NCBI GenBank assembly: GCA_023392615.1
Contig: JAEVYT010000007.1
Span: 4,615 to 68,614 of the forward strand
DNA: 64,000 bases
Reading direction: 5' to 3'
From: Bacillota bacterium
GTDB lineage: Bacteria > Bacillota > Clostridia > Lachnospirales > Lachnospiraceae
Shown: in pieces, positions 52,788-60,953 of the stretch
Layout of the letters: each line of letters begins with the position of its first letter
Numbering within the stretch: position 1 is the stretch's first letter
The notes under the pieces: generated by a model
What the model saw: only the letters and a program-made list of their open reading frames with translations
Database searches by the model: none
Told to the model about the DNA's origin: nothing
Position numbers and translations under genes: made by a program

Positions 52788-54215
52788 TTACTTATAACTC
52801 ATGTTACTAATATTAAGATTATCCTTTACATTCTTTTTAAAATCAGCAATGGCCTTCTCTTTTGATTTCTTACCGGATGCATACTCACGTACCTGATCAA
52901 GCCAGTAGGTGTTGAGTGACTCATCAAGCTCTGTACTGTTTTTTCCATTTGCAAGCTTTCCAGCTTGATTAAATACTTCTAACATATTCTGTCCTCCAAG
53001 GATATCAAGTTTGCCATCGGAGTTTTTCATAACAGTACCGGATGTCACAGCATCCTTTTCATTACTATTAACATCCAAAGTACCAGTAGCCCAGAGATAC
53101 TGTAGACCTGTATTGGAAGTATCCAGTGTCATCCACTTAATGATATCGCCTAAAACGTCTATATTATTCGAATTCTTGTTCGCGAATACCCAATTGCCAC
53201 CCCAGAAGAATCCGACCGGTGGTTCACATACTGCCCAATCTCCATAAGTACCTTTACCTATCTTATCACCACCTGAGTGACCCTTAATTACGTAATTTAT
53301 CATCCATGCAGGACCAAAGAAACCTAATATCTGTTTCTTACCGGTGCCCTTCATATCTGCATACCATTCATCTGTCCAATCTAATGTATTATTACTATAT
53401 CCTTTGTCTCTGAGTTTTTTGAAATGGTCAAAACTTGCCACTCGTTTCGGATCAATATTGAGTTGTCCATTCATTATCCACGGAGTGTCAGAACTATATT
53501 TATAACAATCCCATAGGTCGCCATCTCCGGATAATATTCCATACCCCTTTGCTTTCAAATCTGCTGCTGCATTGAAAAATTTATCCCAGCCCGGTCCAAT
53601 TTTATCTTTGATCGTGGCCGGATCGTCCGTCCCCCAAACTGACTTTGCAATCGAGCGACGGTAAATGAAAGCGCCTCCGGTTCCCTGATAACCCAGTCCA
53701 ATAATTTTACCTTCGGGATTTGTTCCAATATCAATGGAATACTGAGCTATATCAGCTTCTTTAACGAGATTATTCACATCGATTCCAAGTTCTTCATAAG
53801 GGACTGCACACTTAGCTTGTTCTCCTTTGGTATATTTCATGACAAAAGAACTTTCAGCAGTATATATGTCCGGTGCATCTTCTCTGCCTGCAGCCAGACA
53901 CTCATCAAGTGCTGACTGGTATGACACATCTGCCGTAGAAAATGTAAAATCCTTGATTGTATACTTGAAATCAGGATGACGTTCTTTATATTCTTTAACC
54001 AACTTAGGCACCTCATCTGTAGGAGCAAAAACATTGATAACAGTATCTTTCGGAGCGTCCGTTACCGTTGCTGCATGATCAGTTTTTTTATTGTCATCTG
54101 CTGATTTTGTTGGAGTATTCGGTTTACTTGGGTTGTTGTCACGTTTACCGCATCCTGTTAATGCCAAAGACATAATTAACAGGCAAGATAGAAATAAAGC
54201 TATAAAACGTTTCAT
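52788..54215 (-). CDS. Carbohydrate solute-binding lipoprotein, paralogue 1
   Basis: A 475-residue lipoprotein with lipobox LTGC (Cys about 22), a Lys/Asp-rich linker and a family 1 sugar-binding fold. Landmarks are YQGTGGAFIYRRSIAKSVWG, WMINYVIKGHSGGD and GTYGDWAVCEPPVGFFWGGN. It is closely related along its whole length to the protein at 55876-57297; many of these stretches are the same or nearly the same. No permease gene is adjacent, but the operon at 57523-64000 carries two. It has its own promoter (54313-54340) and terminator. The ATG at 54215 has GGAGGG. Confidence 0.92.
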   Translation of the reverse strand: MKRFIALFLSCLLIMSLALTGCGKRDNNPSKPNTPTKSADDNKKTDHAATVTDAPKDTVINVFAPTDEVPKLVKEYKERHPDFKYTIKDFTFSTADVSYQSALDECLAAGREDAPDIYTAESSFVMKYTKGEQAKCAVPYEELGIDVNNLVKEADIAQYSIDIGTNPEGKIIGLGYQGTGGAFIYRRSIAKSVWGTDDPATIKDKIGPGWDKFFNAAADLKAKGYGILSGDGDLWDCYKYSSDTPWIMNGQLNIDPKRVASFDHFKKLRDKGYSNNTLDWTDEWYADMKGTGKKQILGFFGPAWMINYVIKGHSGGDKIGKGTYGDWAVCEPPVGFFWGGNWVFANKNSNNIDVLGDIIKWMTLDTSNTGLQYLWATGTLDVNSNEKDAVTSGTVMKNSDGKLDILGGQNMLEVFNQAGKLANGKNSTELDESLNTYWLDQVREYASGKKSKEKAIADFKKNVKDNLNISNMSYK

Positions 54216-54312
54216 AAATGGCCCTCCTTAAGATTTATGGACAATAAATCAATCCACATATAATGTAATCATTGGAACATATTATTCTATGTACATTACT
54301 CTAGTTAGTCAA

Positions 54313-54340
54313 ATTATACCATATACCAAAGTTAAATCAA
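54313..54340 (-). promoter_or_regulatory. Promoter of binding-protein paralogue 1 (copy A)
   Basis: On the minus strand TTGATT (54335-54340) and TATAAT (54313-54318) are 16 bases apart, about 100 bases before the ATG. The same hexamers and spacing occur in copies B and C. Confidence 0.7.
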
Positions 54341-54440
54341 CTAAATATTGTTAAAGTTTTACATCCGCAATTTACATGTTATTTACATTTTACATACATG
54401 GTAGGGCCGCTTCTCGTTATATGTGCAATTGTAAAACAAA

Positions 54441-54475
54441 AACGGGAAAGCCTTCATTCCAAAGGTTTTCCCGTT
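54441..54475 (-). terminator. Terminator after the DUF2625-like gene (repeat copy A)
   Basis: AACGGGAAAGCCTT pairs with AAGGTTTTCCCGTT (one G-U), then TTTTTG on the minus strand. Confidence 0.75.
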
Positions 54476-54495
54476 AATTCTGCTTAGAATCTATA

Positions 54496-55095
54496 TTAAT
54501 TTTGCTCTTCGGTCTCTTTTGCCAATAAGGGCATATTTTGTGCATTCGCCACTAATAAATCCTTATATGGTACGATTTTCTTGAAAGCGGTATTCACATT
54601 GCACTCTTTCGCCCATAAAAATGGATATATAAAAATCCCTTGCTCAGATCCAACATTAGATACCAAATCATCAATACCATCCCATATGAATGATTCATAG
54701 AAATCCGTAATATCTTTCTCAGCGATCCAATTTATAAAGCCCTCATAATTTACTCCGAGATCTTCCCATTGTAAATTATCGGGTGAAAAATAATGAATTG
54801 TTTTCTCTGATGCGAAAAGCCCTCCGAATATATCATTAGCTATGATATATTTTCTTTCACCAAATACTTCTTCAAATTCACCCGTGAATTTGAAGATATT
54901 TTCATGTAATGAATCACTTGTACCGAGTATTCTCAAATATTTATTAACCAGGATAAAAGAAATACTATTAGCTATTATCTCCATAGCAGTATTGCCTCTT
55001 GGCAAATCACTTGCTAATTCTGTTTTTTCGAATATCTGTACATTATTGGGAGAGTTACATAGTTTGCTTTTAAAATAATTCCAATCTAATTCCAT
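54496..55095 (-). CDS. DUF2625-like protein, possible immunity protein
   Basis: A 199-residue soluble acidic protein resembling the DUF2625 family. Recognisable parts are RGNTAMEIIANSISFILVNKYLRILGTS, YIIANDIFGGLFAS, IHYFSPDNLQWEDLG and YEGFINWIAEKDI. The fold is like the SMI1/SUKH-type or related modules often seen as immunity proteins next to polymorphic toxins; this role is inferred. The ATG at 55095 follows GGAAGG. It is framed by repeat copies A and B, so it has its own promoter (copy B) and terminator (copy A). The toxin remnant lies 550 bases upstream on the same strand. Confidence 0.68.
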   Translation of the reverse strand: MELDWNYFKSKLCNSPNNVQIFEKTELASDLPRGNTAMEIIANSISFILVNKYLRILGTSDSLHENIFKFTGEFEEVFGERKYIIANDIFGGLFASEKTIHYFSPDNLQWEDLGVNYEGFINWIAEKDITDFYESFIWDGIDDLVSNVGSEQGIFIYPFLWAKECNVNTAFKKIVPYKDLLVANAQNMPLLAKETEEQN

Positions 55096-55163
55096 AATAG
55101 CACCTTCCAAATATTTATTTTGAAGTACTGTAAATCTGTAAATTTATTACTCTAGTTAATCAA

Positions 55164-55191
55164 ATTATACCATATACCAAAGTTAAATCAA
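55164..55191 (-). promoter_or_regulatory. Promoter of the DUF2625-like gene (copy B)
   Basis: TTGATT (55186-55191) and TATAAT (55164-55169) on the minus strand, 16 bases apart. They match the promoters of both binding-protein paralogues. Confidence 0.65.
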
Positions 55192-55273
55192 CTAAACATT
55201 GTTAAAGATTAACATTCGTAATTTGCATGCATGGTAGGGCCGCTTCTCGTTATATGTACAATTGTAAAACAAA

Positions 55274-55308
55274 AACGGGAAAGCCTTCATTCCAAAGGTT
55301 TTCCCGTT
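55274..55308 (-). terminator. Terminator after the 104-residue gene (repeat copy B)
   Basis: Same 14-bp stem as copy A (one G-U), with TTTTTG after it on the minus strand. Confidence 0.75.
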
Positions 55309-55326
55309 GATATAGTTTATTAAGTC

Positions 55327-55641
55327 CTATAATTTTAGAAAATCGAAATATAGCTCTTCAAGTTTAGCCGTGCTAGAATCATTTCCATATATCCCGACTT
55401 CTTCGAGTGCTCTTAAATATTCATCATAACACTTCTCTAGAAAAACTAAAGCTTTGGGTGTAACAAGATCTTCATTTAATGAAGCACTACTATCAATTCC
55501 ATCTTCAAGTTCTTCTTTCCCTTCGTCAGATAACATGTCTTTTTGTACAAGCCAACAAAATACAGTTTGAAAATGTTTAACAACAAATTCTTCAGGTACT
55601 CCTGCATCAATATGCCATGCCGCTTTATCAATAATTTTCAC
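55327..55641 (-). CDS. Small acidic protein, likely toxin immunity protein
   Basis: A 104-residue soluble helical protein, acidic (EGKEELEDGIDSS; LEKCYDEYLRALEEV). I do not recognise the family. The GTG start at 55641 lies only 2 bases after the stop codon of the broken toxin segment (55644-55646), with AAGGAGAG upstream. This spacing is typical of toxin-immunity pairs. The beginning, IIDKAAWHIDAGVPEEFVVKHF, resembles small immunity-type proteins seen after RHS/LXG toxins in general style, but this is not proven. It has no signal or membrane segment. It ends before the copy B terminator. Confidence 0.65.
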   Translation of the reverse strand: MKIIDKAAWHIDAGVPEEFVVKHFQTVFCWLVQKDMLSDEGKEELEDGIDSSASLNEDLVTPKALVFLEKCYDEYLRALEEVGIYGNDSSTAKLEELYFDFLKL

Positions 55642-55643
55642 TG

Positions 55644-55849
55644 CTAATCTCTCCTTACTATCTGTGTTATTATATCATCTGGTATTTTTAATAGAACTCC
55701 ATTTCCAAATCTAACATAATTTCCTCCGTTCGCTCGTATACGAAGTTCTTTTGCATTCGCAACTCTTTTGGATCAGTTTGAGATGTAACTTCAACCTTTA
55801 TATCGTTTTTATCTGCATAGTCACTCAAGAAACGTAATTTTGAATGAAC
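55644..55849 (-). pseudogene. C-terminal remnant of a polymorphic toxin, frameshifted
   Basis: About 68 codons with no start. The first part reads HSKLRFLSDYADKNDIKVEV then TSQTDPK. After a CCAAAAG run (T-run at 55766-55769 on the plus strand) the sense sequence continues in another frame as RVANAKELRIRANGGNYVRF then GNGVLLKIPDDIITQIVRRD and TAG. Adding one A to the run restores a single frame, so a one-base deletion is likely. The whole N-terminal part is missing; paralogue 2 ends 27 bases further on. The translational coupling to the next gene marks it as the toxin end of a toxin-immunity pair. Confidence 0.6.
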
Positions 55850-55875
55850 AATATAATATTATATTTATTATTGAT

Positions 55876-57297
55876 TTATTTTACCATAATATTAACCTTA
55901 TTTTTTATATTCTTTTTAAAATCTGCTATAGCTTTTTCTTTTGTTTTCTTACCGGATACATACTCACTCACCTGTTCACGCCAGTAGAAATTAATTGTAT
56001 CATCGTACTGTGTTATATTATTACCATTTGCTAGCTTACCCGCTTGATAAAACACATCAAACAAATTCTGCCCACCAATAAAATCAAGTTTACCAACAGA
56101 ATTCTTCATAACTGTACCGGATGCTACCGTGTCCTTTACACCAATAGAACCAGAATATTTACCATTAGCCCAGTAATACTGTAGACCTTTATCTGTGCTG
56201 TCAAGTGTTATCCACTTAATAATATCACCTAACGCATCTTTATTGCTCGAATTCTTGTTGGCAAAAACATAAGTGCCACCCCAGAAGAATCCCACCGGTG
56301 GTTCACATACTGCCCAATCACCGTACGTTCCTTTCCCTTTCTTATCTCCACCAGAATGAACATTCATTACATACTGAATTAACCATGCCGGACCAAAGAA
56401 ACCGAATATTTTCTTTTTACCGACGCCTTTCATATCATCATACCATGCATCTGTCCAGTCTTTCGTATTATTGCTGAAGCCCATGTCCTTAAGTTTTTTT
56501 GCTAAGACAAGAAATTCTTTTCGCTTCGGATCAATATTAAGTTTGCCATTAACAACCCAAGGGGTATCTGCACTGTTTTCAACAGAGTGCCATATGTCAC
56601 CATCACCGGATACAATTCCATATCCCCTGGATTTCAATTCATATGCTGCATTGAAAAATTTATTCCATCCTGGGCCAATCTTATCTTTAATTGTAGCCGG
56701 ATCGTCTGTTCCCCACACAGATTTCGCGATAGATCGACGATAAATGAAAGCTCCACCCGTTCCTTGATAACTGAGACCAACGATATTACCATTTAGATTC
56801 TTTCCGATATCAATGGAATACTGTGCTATATCCGCCTCATTTATTAGGCTATCAACATCAATTCCAAGGTCTTTATAAGGAGTTGCATATTGGGCTGCAT
56901 CGCCCTGCGTGTATTTCATAACCGTAGAACTATCTACTCCATATATATCCGGCGTATTCGTTCCGCCGGCAGCAAGATATTCATCTAGTACTTGTGTAAA
57001 TGAAAATTCAGCGGTAGGCATTGACATATCCTTAATTTTATAAGGAAAATCAGGATGAAGCTTCTTATATTGAATAACCATCTTAGGTACTTCTTCTGTG
57101 GAAGCGAAAACACTAATTACATCATCCTTCGGTTTAGTGGTTACTGTTGCATAACCATCCGCATTATTATTGTTATATATAGATCTTGTTGGAGTAACAC
57201 TCTGACGATTAGGGTTCTCATTGTCTTTACTACATCCTGCTAATAACAAAGACATAAGTAATATACATGTTAGAAATAAAGCCACAAAACGATTCAT
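55876..57297 (-). CDS. Carbohydrate solute-binding lipoprotein, paralogue 2
   Basis: A 473-residue lipoprotein, lipobox LLAGC (Cys about 22). It is a full-length paralogue of the protein at 52788-54215, with the same landmarks (YQGTGGAFIYRRSIAKSVWG; GTYGDWAVCEPPVGFFWGG) and the same linker style. The two differ most in the linker and in the C-terminal 80 residues. The ATG at 57297 has GGAGGG. It has a copy of the same promoter (57393-57420). Its 3' end borders the toxin remnant with no clear terminator. It could serve the permeases at 60093-61795, giving one importer several binding proteins. Confidence 0.92.
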   Translation of the reverse strand: MNRFVALFLTCILLMSLLLAGCSKDNENPNRQSVTPTRSIYNNNNADGYATVTTKPKDDVISVFASTEEVPKMVIQYKKLHPDFPYKIKDMSMPTAEFSFTQVLDEYLAAGGTNTPDIYGVDSSTVMKYTQGDAAQYATPYKDLGIDVDSLINEADIAQYSIDIGKNLNGNIVGLSYQGTGGAFIYRRSIAKSVWGTDDPATIKDKIGPGWNKFFNAAYELKSRGYGIVSGDGDIWHSVENSADTPWVVNGKLNIDPKRKEFLVLAKKLKDMGFSNNTKDWTDAWYDDMKGVGKKKIFGFFGPAWLIQYVMNVHSGGDKKGKGTYGDWAVCEPPVGFFWGGTYVFANKNSSNKDALGDIIKWITLDSTDKGLQYYWANGKYSGSIGVKDTVASGTVMKNSVGKLDFIGGQNLFDVFYQAGKLANGNNITQYDDTINFYWREQVSEYVSGKKTKEKAIADFKKNIKNKVNIMVK

Positions 57298-57392
57298 AAA
57301 TGACCCTCCTTAAGATTCTGGATAAATATCAATCACCAAATAATCTAATTATTGGAACAAAGTATTGTAAGTACATTGCTATAGATAGTTAA

Positions 57393-57420
57393 ATTATACC
57401 ATATCACTAAGTAGAATCAA
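57393..57420 (-). promoter_or_regulatory. Promoter of binding-protein paralogue 2 (copy C)
   Basis: On the minus strand TTGATT (57415-57420) and TATAAT (57393-57398), 16 bases apart. The flanks are diverged but recognisable (ATTATACCATAT; GTTATATGTACA) relative to copies A and B. Confidence 0.65.
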
Positions 57421-57507
57421 CCAATTATTGTTAATTACGACCTTTATGACTTTTATGCGGGGCATGTCTTGTTATATGTACATATACGCTTTGAATTCGG
57501 CACAACA

Positions 57508-57536
57508 AAAAAACTAGCCATACTAGCTAGTTTTTT
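57508..57536 (-). terminator. Terminator overlapping the stop codon of the right-edge operon
   Basis: AAAAAACTAGC pairs with GCTAGTTTTTT. The TAG stop of the membrane protein gene (57523-57525) lies in the loop and stem, so the operon ends sharply here. Confidence 0.75.
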
Positions 57537-58617
57537 CACTAATGCTTCCAAAACAAAAACCTTTCAAAAAATAACCCTCCGCTATAACCGCCACAACCGC
57601 TCCGGTTAACACGTATATAAATCTTCTTCTCAGCACAATTTCCTTATAATACTGTATCATCCCTGCTCTATCCCTTAGTGAAATCATCATTTCTTTCCAT
57701 TGTTTGCTCCAAAAATCGAAATCAGACCACCGGTTCGGAATAAGAGAATTTGGATAATAGATATAAAAATCAGTCAGCTTAATCAATATAATAATGAGTG
57801 CAATAACTATGAGACCGCCCGACAAAGACAGCACCGGTGAAGCTTTCAACGAGTATACCCTACGGATCGAAAGTCCTATTATCCAAATACCAGCAAACCA
57901 TAAGGGAATATGTATCAGACGCTCTGCAATCTTTTGGTATAAATAACCATCAATATAGGCAGTAGGCTCATCAAAACCACAAATAGCTACAAAATTTTTC
58001 GCCAATGTTACTTCATTTTTGGTATCGGGAAAATTCAGCTCCATGCAGCTATATTTTGCTATTTCTCCTTCTTTCTGCTGTGAATTATCGACTTGGATTA
58101 ACATCGTATTACCGATCGTCGGCTTTATTACACCTCTCACGGTATATTCTTTTCCATTATTATTAAGTTTTAATCCAACAGCGTTCTCTGTATGAAAAAG
58201 CTTGTAGGCAGTATTCTTATCGATTACACACCCATTATAATCCTCTTCAAACAAATATCCGCCATATAATATCGACTCTGGATATACCCGTGTCATATTT
58301 CCGACCACCGATACTTGCTTTAGATTCAAAGAAGTTCCAATCCTATCATTCTGGATTAAAACATTCTCTTCACTCTGCCAAAGAGTAACTTCTGGAATAT
58401 TATCGTCCTTTCTTAAAATCATATTCTCCCGCACATTCTCAATTTCTTGCTCCGTTAATACAGCCTCTCGGTACCTCACACTAACCGATCCATGGTAATC
58501 TGCCAAGTGTTTCTGATTTATAATGGCACCTACCCAAAAAAGTGTGCCCATTAGTAGGATAAAAAAGATTCGAACTGTTTTCCTGATGTTGTAGCCCAAG
58601 ACCATCTTCTGCTTCAT
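57523..58617 (-). CDS. Membrane protein with MacB-type extracytoplasmic domain
   Basis: A 364-residue protein. Helix 1 is at about residues 13-31. A roughly 200-residue external domain resembles MacB_PCD (SVVGNMTRVYPESILYGGYL; CVIDKNTAYKLFHTENAVGL; YTVRGVIKPT). Then come about three more helices, at about residues 236-256, 265-286 and 334-352. No ATPase domain or FtsX end motif is obvious. It follows an HlyD-type adaptor gene by 18 bases. It looks like a permease-like partner for that adaptor, although no ATPase gene is in the window. The start at 58617 has AGGGAG. The function is uncertain. Confidence 0.65.
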   Translation of the reverse strand: MKQKMVLGYNIRKTVRIFFILLMGTLFWVGAIINQKHLADYHGSVSVRYREAVLTEQEIENVRENMILRKDDNIPEVTLWQSEENVLIQNDRIGTSLNLKQVSVVGNMTRVYPESILYGGYLFEEDYNGCVIDKNTAYKLFHTENAVGLKLNNNGKEYTVRGVIKPTIGNTMLIQVDNSQQKEGEIAKYSCMELNFPDTKNEVTLAKNFVAICGFDEPTAYIDGYLYQKIAERLIHIPLWFAGIWIIGLSIRRVYSLKASPVLSLSGGLIVIALIIILIKLTDFYIYYPNSLIPNRWSDFDFWSKQWKEMMISLRDRAGMIQYYKEIVLRRRFIYVLTGAVVAVIAEGYFLKGFCFGSISEKTS

Positions 58618-58635
58618 AGCACATACTCCCTACGA

Positions 58636-60057
58636 CTAACTTATTCGTACCTTATCACCGTCATTAATGTTTTTACTGCTGTCTATAATCACATCATCTT
58701 TTCGCGACAATGCACCTTCTTTCACTGCTACCATAGAGTCGCTTTTACCAATAATATCAACCTTCACCCTAGTTGCAATCAGTATTTTTCCTAGAATATC
58801 CTCGTGTTCCCTTGTTACTAAAACATAATACTCATCCTTACCACTTTCATGAAGAGCTTGAATCGGGATACATTGGTCATAGCGCTCCGATTGTGTCATT
58901 ATTTTAAATTGTGCACCTTCTCCCATCCGATATTTTCCACTTGGTAATACAGCAACAAGTTCCGGTGATCCATTCTCATTTATCCTTAATTTAGAAACCT
59001 TAGAACTAATTTTATCTTCTGGTCCTCCCGCAATCGTGATTTTAACCTTACTTCCAATTTCTACATTGACTTCTTGTTCACTAACAAATGCACCTTTTAG
59101 CACATAATCTCCCACACCTATCTTGATCAACTCATCTCCCATCGTAGTCTTACCTTCTTCTAAACTGATATGAGAAATGATACCTTTAAAAGGCGAAGTT
59201 ACTTTACCAGACTTGTTCAGTAGAGTATTTACGTTTTTTAGTTCCTTTTCTTTTTCAAGTAAATCCAAACGATAACCTTGAATGGTCAACTCTGTAATCT
59301 TATTACTTTTATTAGTTGATTTGATTTTATTAGCATCACCTTGTTTGGAGATATTGTATTGTAGGTTACTCGTTTCGACTGTCTGCTCGGCAATCCGTAC
59401 TGTCTCTTTTGCTACTTTTACTGCTTCTAATTTTCCTTCTAATTCACTATTATACTCTGCCTTCTGCTCACCCTGCGGTTGCTTCTTATTTTCTTGCAAA
59501 AAGCTATTATAATCCGCTTGCTCTTCTGATAATTTAGCTCGTGCAACCGATAAGTTATCCTTTGCTTGTTGTAAGGAAAGTAACGAAGCAGGTGCAGCAA
59601 ATTGATCTACCGATATTGTATTCAGTTGAGCTATCTCAATCTGATTATGTATCTTCTTTATTTCATTATTGATAGAATTATATTTATTTTGTAGATCCTC
59701 AATACGATACTGATATAAAATAGTTTTCGTACTAACTGCTTCTCCGGTTGAAACATAAATCTTATCGATATGATAACCGGGTAATATATTCATAGTTTCT
59801 TCCTCAGCCATCGCAATCTGCCCTGTCCCCATCAATGTATGAGTTAAAACATCTCTTCTTGGGTTTTCCACTACCACACGCGCAACAGCAAATGATTCTG
59901 TAGCCCTAGATAGGATTGTGAACAAAAGCATTATCACAAAGAAGAATATTAATATTTTTCCTGCCACACGGGAGAGGGAACTCTTTTTCACTTTTTTATT
60001 TCCTGATAAAACTTTACCATATTCAGAATGTAGTAATTCTCTTAAACGATGTATCAT
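58636..60057 (-). CDS. HlyD-family membrane fusion (adaptor) protein
   Basis: A 473-residue adaptor. A helix at about residues 25-50 anchors it, and VENPRRDVLTHTLMGTGQIAM begins the first beta segment. A long coiled-coil hairpin lies at about 115-265 (LQQAKDNLSVARAKLSEEQADYN; VKVAKETVRIAEQTVE-type heptads). A lipoyl-like half (KVTSPFKGIISHISLEEGKTT) and beta-barrel follow. GGAGG precedes the ATG at 60057. It lies between a sugar-type permease gene (35 bases) and the MacB-ectodomain-like gene, all on one strand. An adaptor inside an importer operon is unusual. Confidence 0.85.
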   Translation of the reverse strand: MIHRLRELLHSEYGKVLSGNKKVKKSSLSRVAGKILIFFFVIMLLFTILSRATESFAVARVVVENPRRDVLTHTLMGTGQIAMAEEETMNILPGYHIDKIYVSTGEAVSTKTILYQYRIEDLQNKYNSINNEIKKIHNQIEIAQLNTISVDQFAAPASLLSLQQAKDNLSVARAKLSEEQADYNSFLQENKKQPQGEQKAEYNSELEGKLEAVKVAKETVRIAEQTVETSNLQYNISKQGDANKIKSTNKSNKITELTIQGYRLDLLEKEKELKNVNTLLNKSGKVTSPFKGIISHISLEEGKTTMGDELIKIGVGDYVLKGAFVSEQEVNVEIGSKVKITIAGGPEDKISSKVSKLRINENGSPELVAVLPSGKYRMGEGAQFKIMTQSERYDQCIPIQALHESGKDEYYVLVTREHEDILGKILIATRVKVDIIGKSDSMVAVKEGALSRKDDVIIDSSKNINDGDKVRIS

Positions 60058-60092
60058 TATAACCTCCATCATAATAGTGTGAGAAAAGTACC

Positions 60093-60953
60093 TTATTCAT
60101 TTAATCCCGATACCATAATCCCCTGTTCCAAATATTTTTGACCATATAGGAATAGTAATAGTGCCGGTGAAAGCATTATTACAGACGCAACCAACGTTAT
60201 TCCGGCTTTATCCGTTGATATTCCAGGGAGATATAAGGTTAAAGGCCATAAACTTTTTGTTTTCAAAAAATTAAGTGGTTGTTCCATTGCATTCCACAGC
60301 TCCAGAAAATCCAAAATCAAAGCAGATAAGATACCAACCGATCCAATCGGGATGCCAATATTCCAGAATATCCTCCATTCACCAGCTCCGTCAATTCTCG
60401 CTGCCTCAATCAAAGATTCCGGAATTGATTTGAAAAATTTAAACATGATAAACACCGGGAAGGTTGAGAATGCAGCCGGTAAAATAATCGAAAGATGACT
60501 ATCCAGTATATTTAAGCGATCCAATACCAGATACGTGGATACCATTGTTACTTGGTACGGCATAACCATTAGTATGATATATAATGTAAACAATACCTTC
60601 TTCCATCTAAATTTAAACCGTGCAAAGCTCCATGCAGCAGGTACTGCAATCACTACTTGACCAAGGAGGGCAGGAAATACCTGCTTGCAGGAATTCCAGA
60701 ATACAACGAAAAACTTTGGTGAATCAAGTAAAAGCTCAACATAGGAACGAAGTGTTGGATATACCGGTAAGAGAGGCCAAGATACTTTTCCTGTAGTATT
60801 ATCTAGCACTGGTTGAAAGTTGCTCTGAAATTCACCCGCGCCCATGAAAGAACCGGTTATAATAAACCACAGTGGAAGAACCATAAGTAGTGCAACAATT
60901 ATAAGGATTCCTATTCTTACCCTCTTTATACAACCGAAAAATAACTTTTTCAC
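60093..60953 (-). CDS. Carbohydrate-type ABC permease (MalG/LacG type)
   Basis: A 286-residue permease with six predicted helices. The coupling loop reads SIPESLIEAARIDGAGEWRIFWNIGIP (EAA motif). The first extracytoplasmic loop is longer than usual (about residues 35-75). The end EQGIMVSGLNE is typical. It starts with GTG at 60953, overlapping the other permease by 4 bases (GTGA). It is a partner of the permease at 60950-61795. No ATPase gene is seen nearby; a shared ATPase is likely. Confidence 0.92.
   Translation of the reverse strand: MKKLFFGCIKRVRIGILIIVALLMVLPLWFIITGSFMGAGEFQSNFQPVLDNTTGKVSWPLLPVYPTLRSYVELLLDSPKFFVVFWNSCKQVFPALLGQVVIAVPAAWSFARFKFRWKKVLFTLYIILMVMPYQVTMVSTYLVLDRLNILDSHLSIILPAAFSTFPVFIMFKFFKSIPESLIEAARIDGAGEWRIFWNIGIPIGSVGILSALILDFLELWNAMEQPLNFLKTKSLWPLTLYLPGISTDKAGITLVASVIMLSPALLLFLYGQKYLEQGIMVSGLNE

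Larger units (their letters stand above)
54296..54476. repeat. Promoter-terminator repeat, copy A (181 bp)
   Basis: Almost the same as copy B (55147-55308) apart from a 19-base extra stretch near 54379 and scattered changes. The two copies are direct repeats flanking the DUF2625-like gene. A looser copy C of the promoter half lies at 57379-57490. Confidence 0.85.
55147..55308. repeat. Promoter-terminator repeat, copy B (162 bp)
   Basis: Direct repeat of copy A. The terminator half ends the small gene at 55327, and the promoter half drives the DUF2625-like gene. Confidence 0.85.

Noticed and set aside
52700..57500. Insertion sequence or genomic island
   Set aside because: There are direct repeats and a decayed toxin cassette, but no transposase, integrase, tRNA or attachment site; local duplication explains the repeats.
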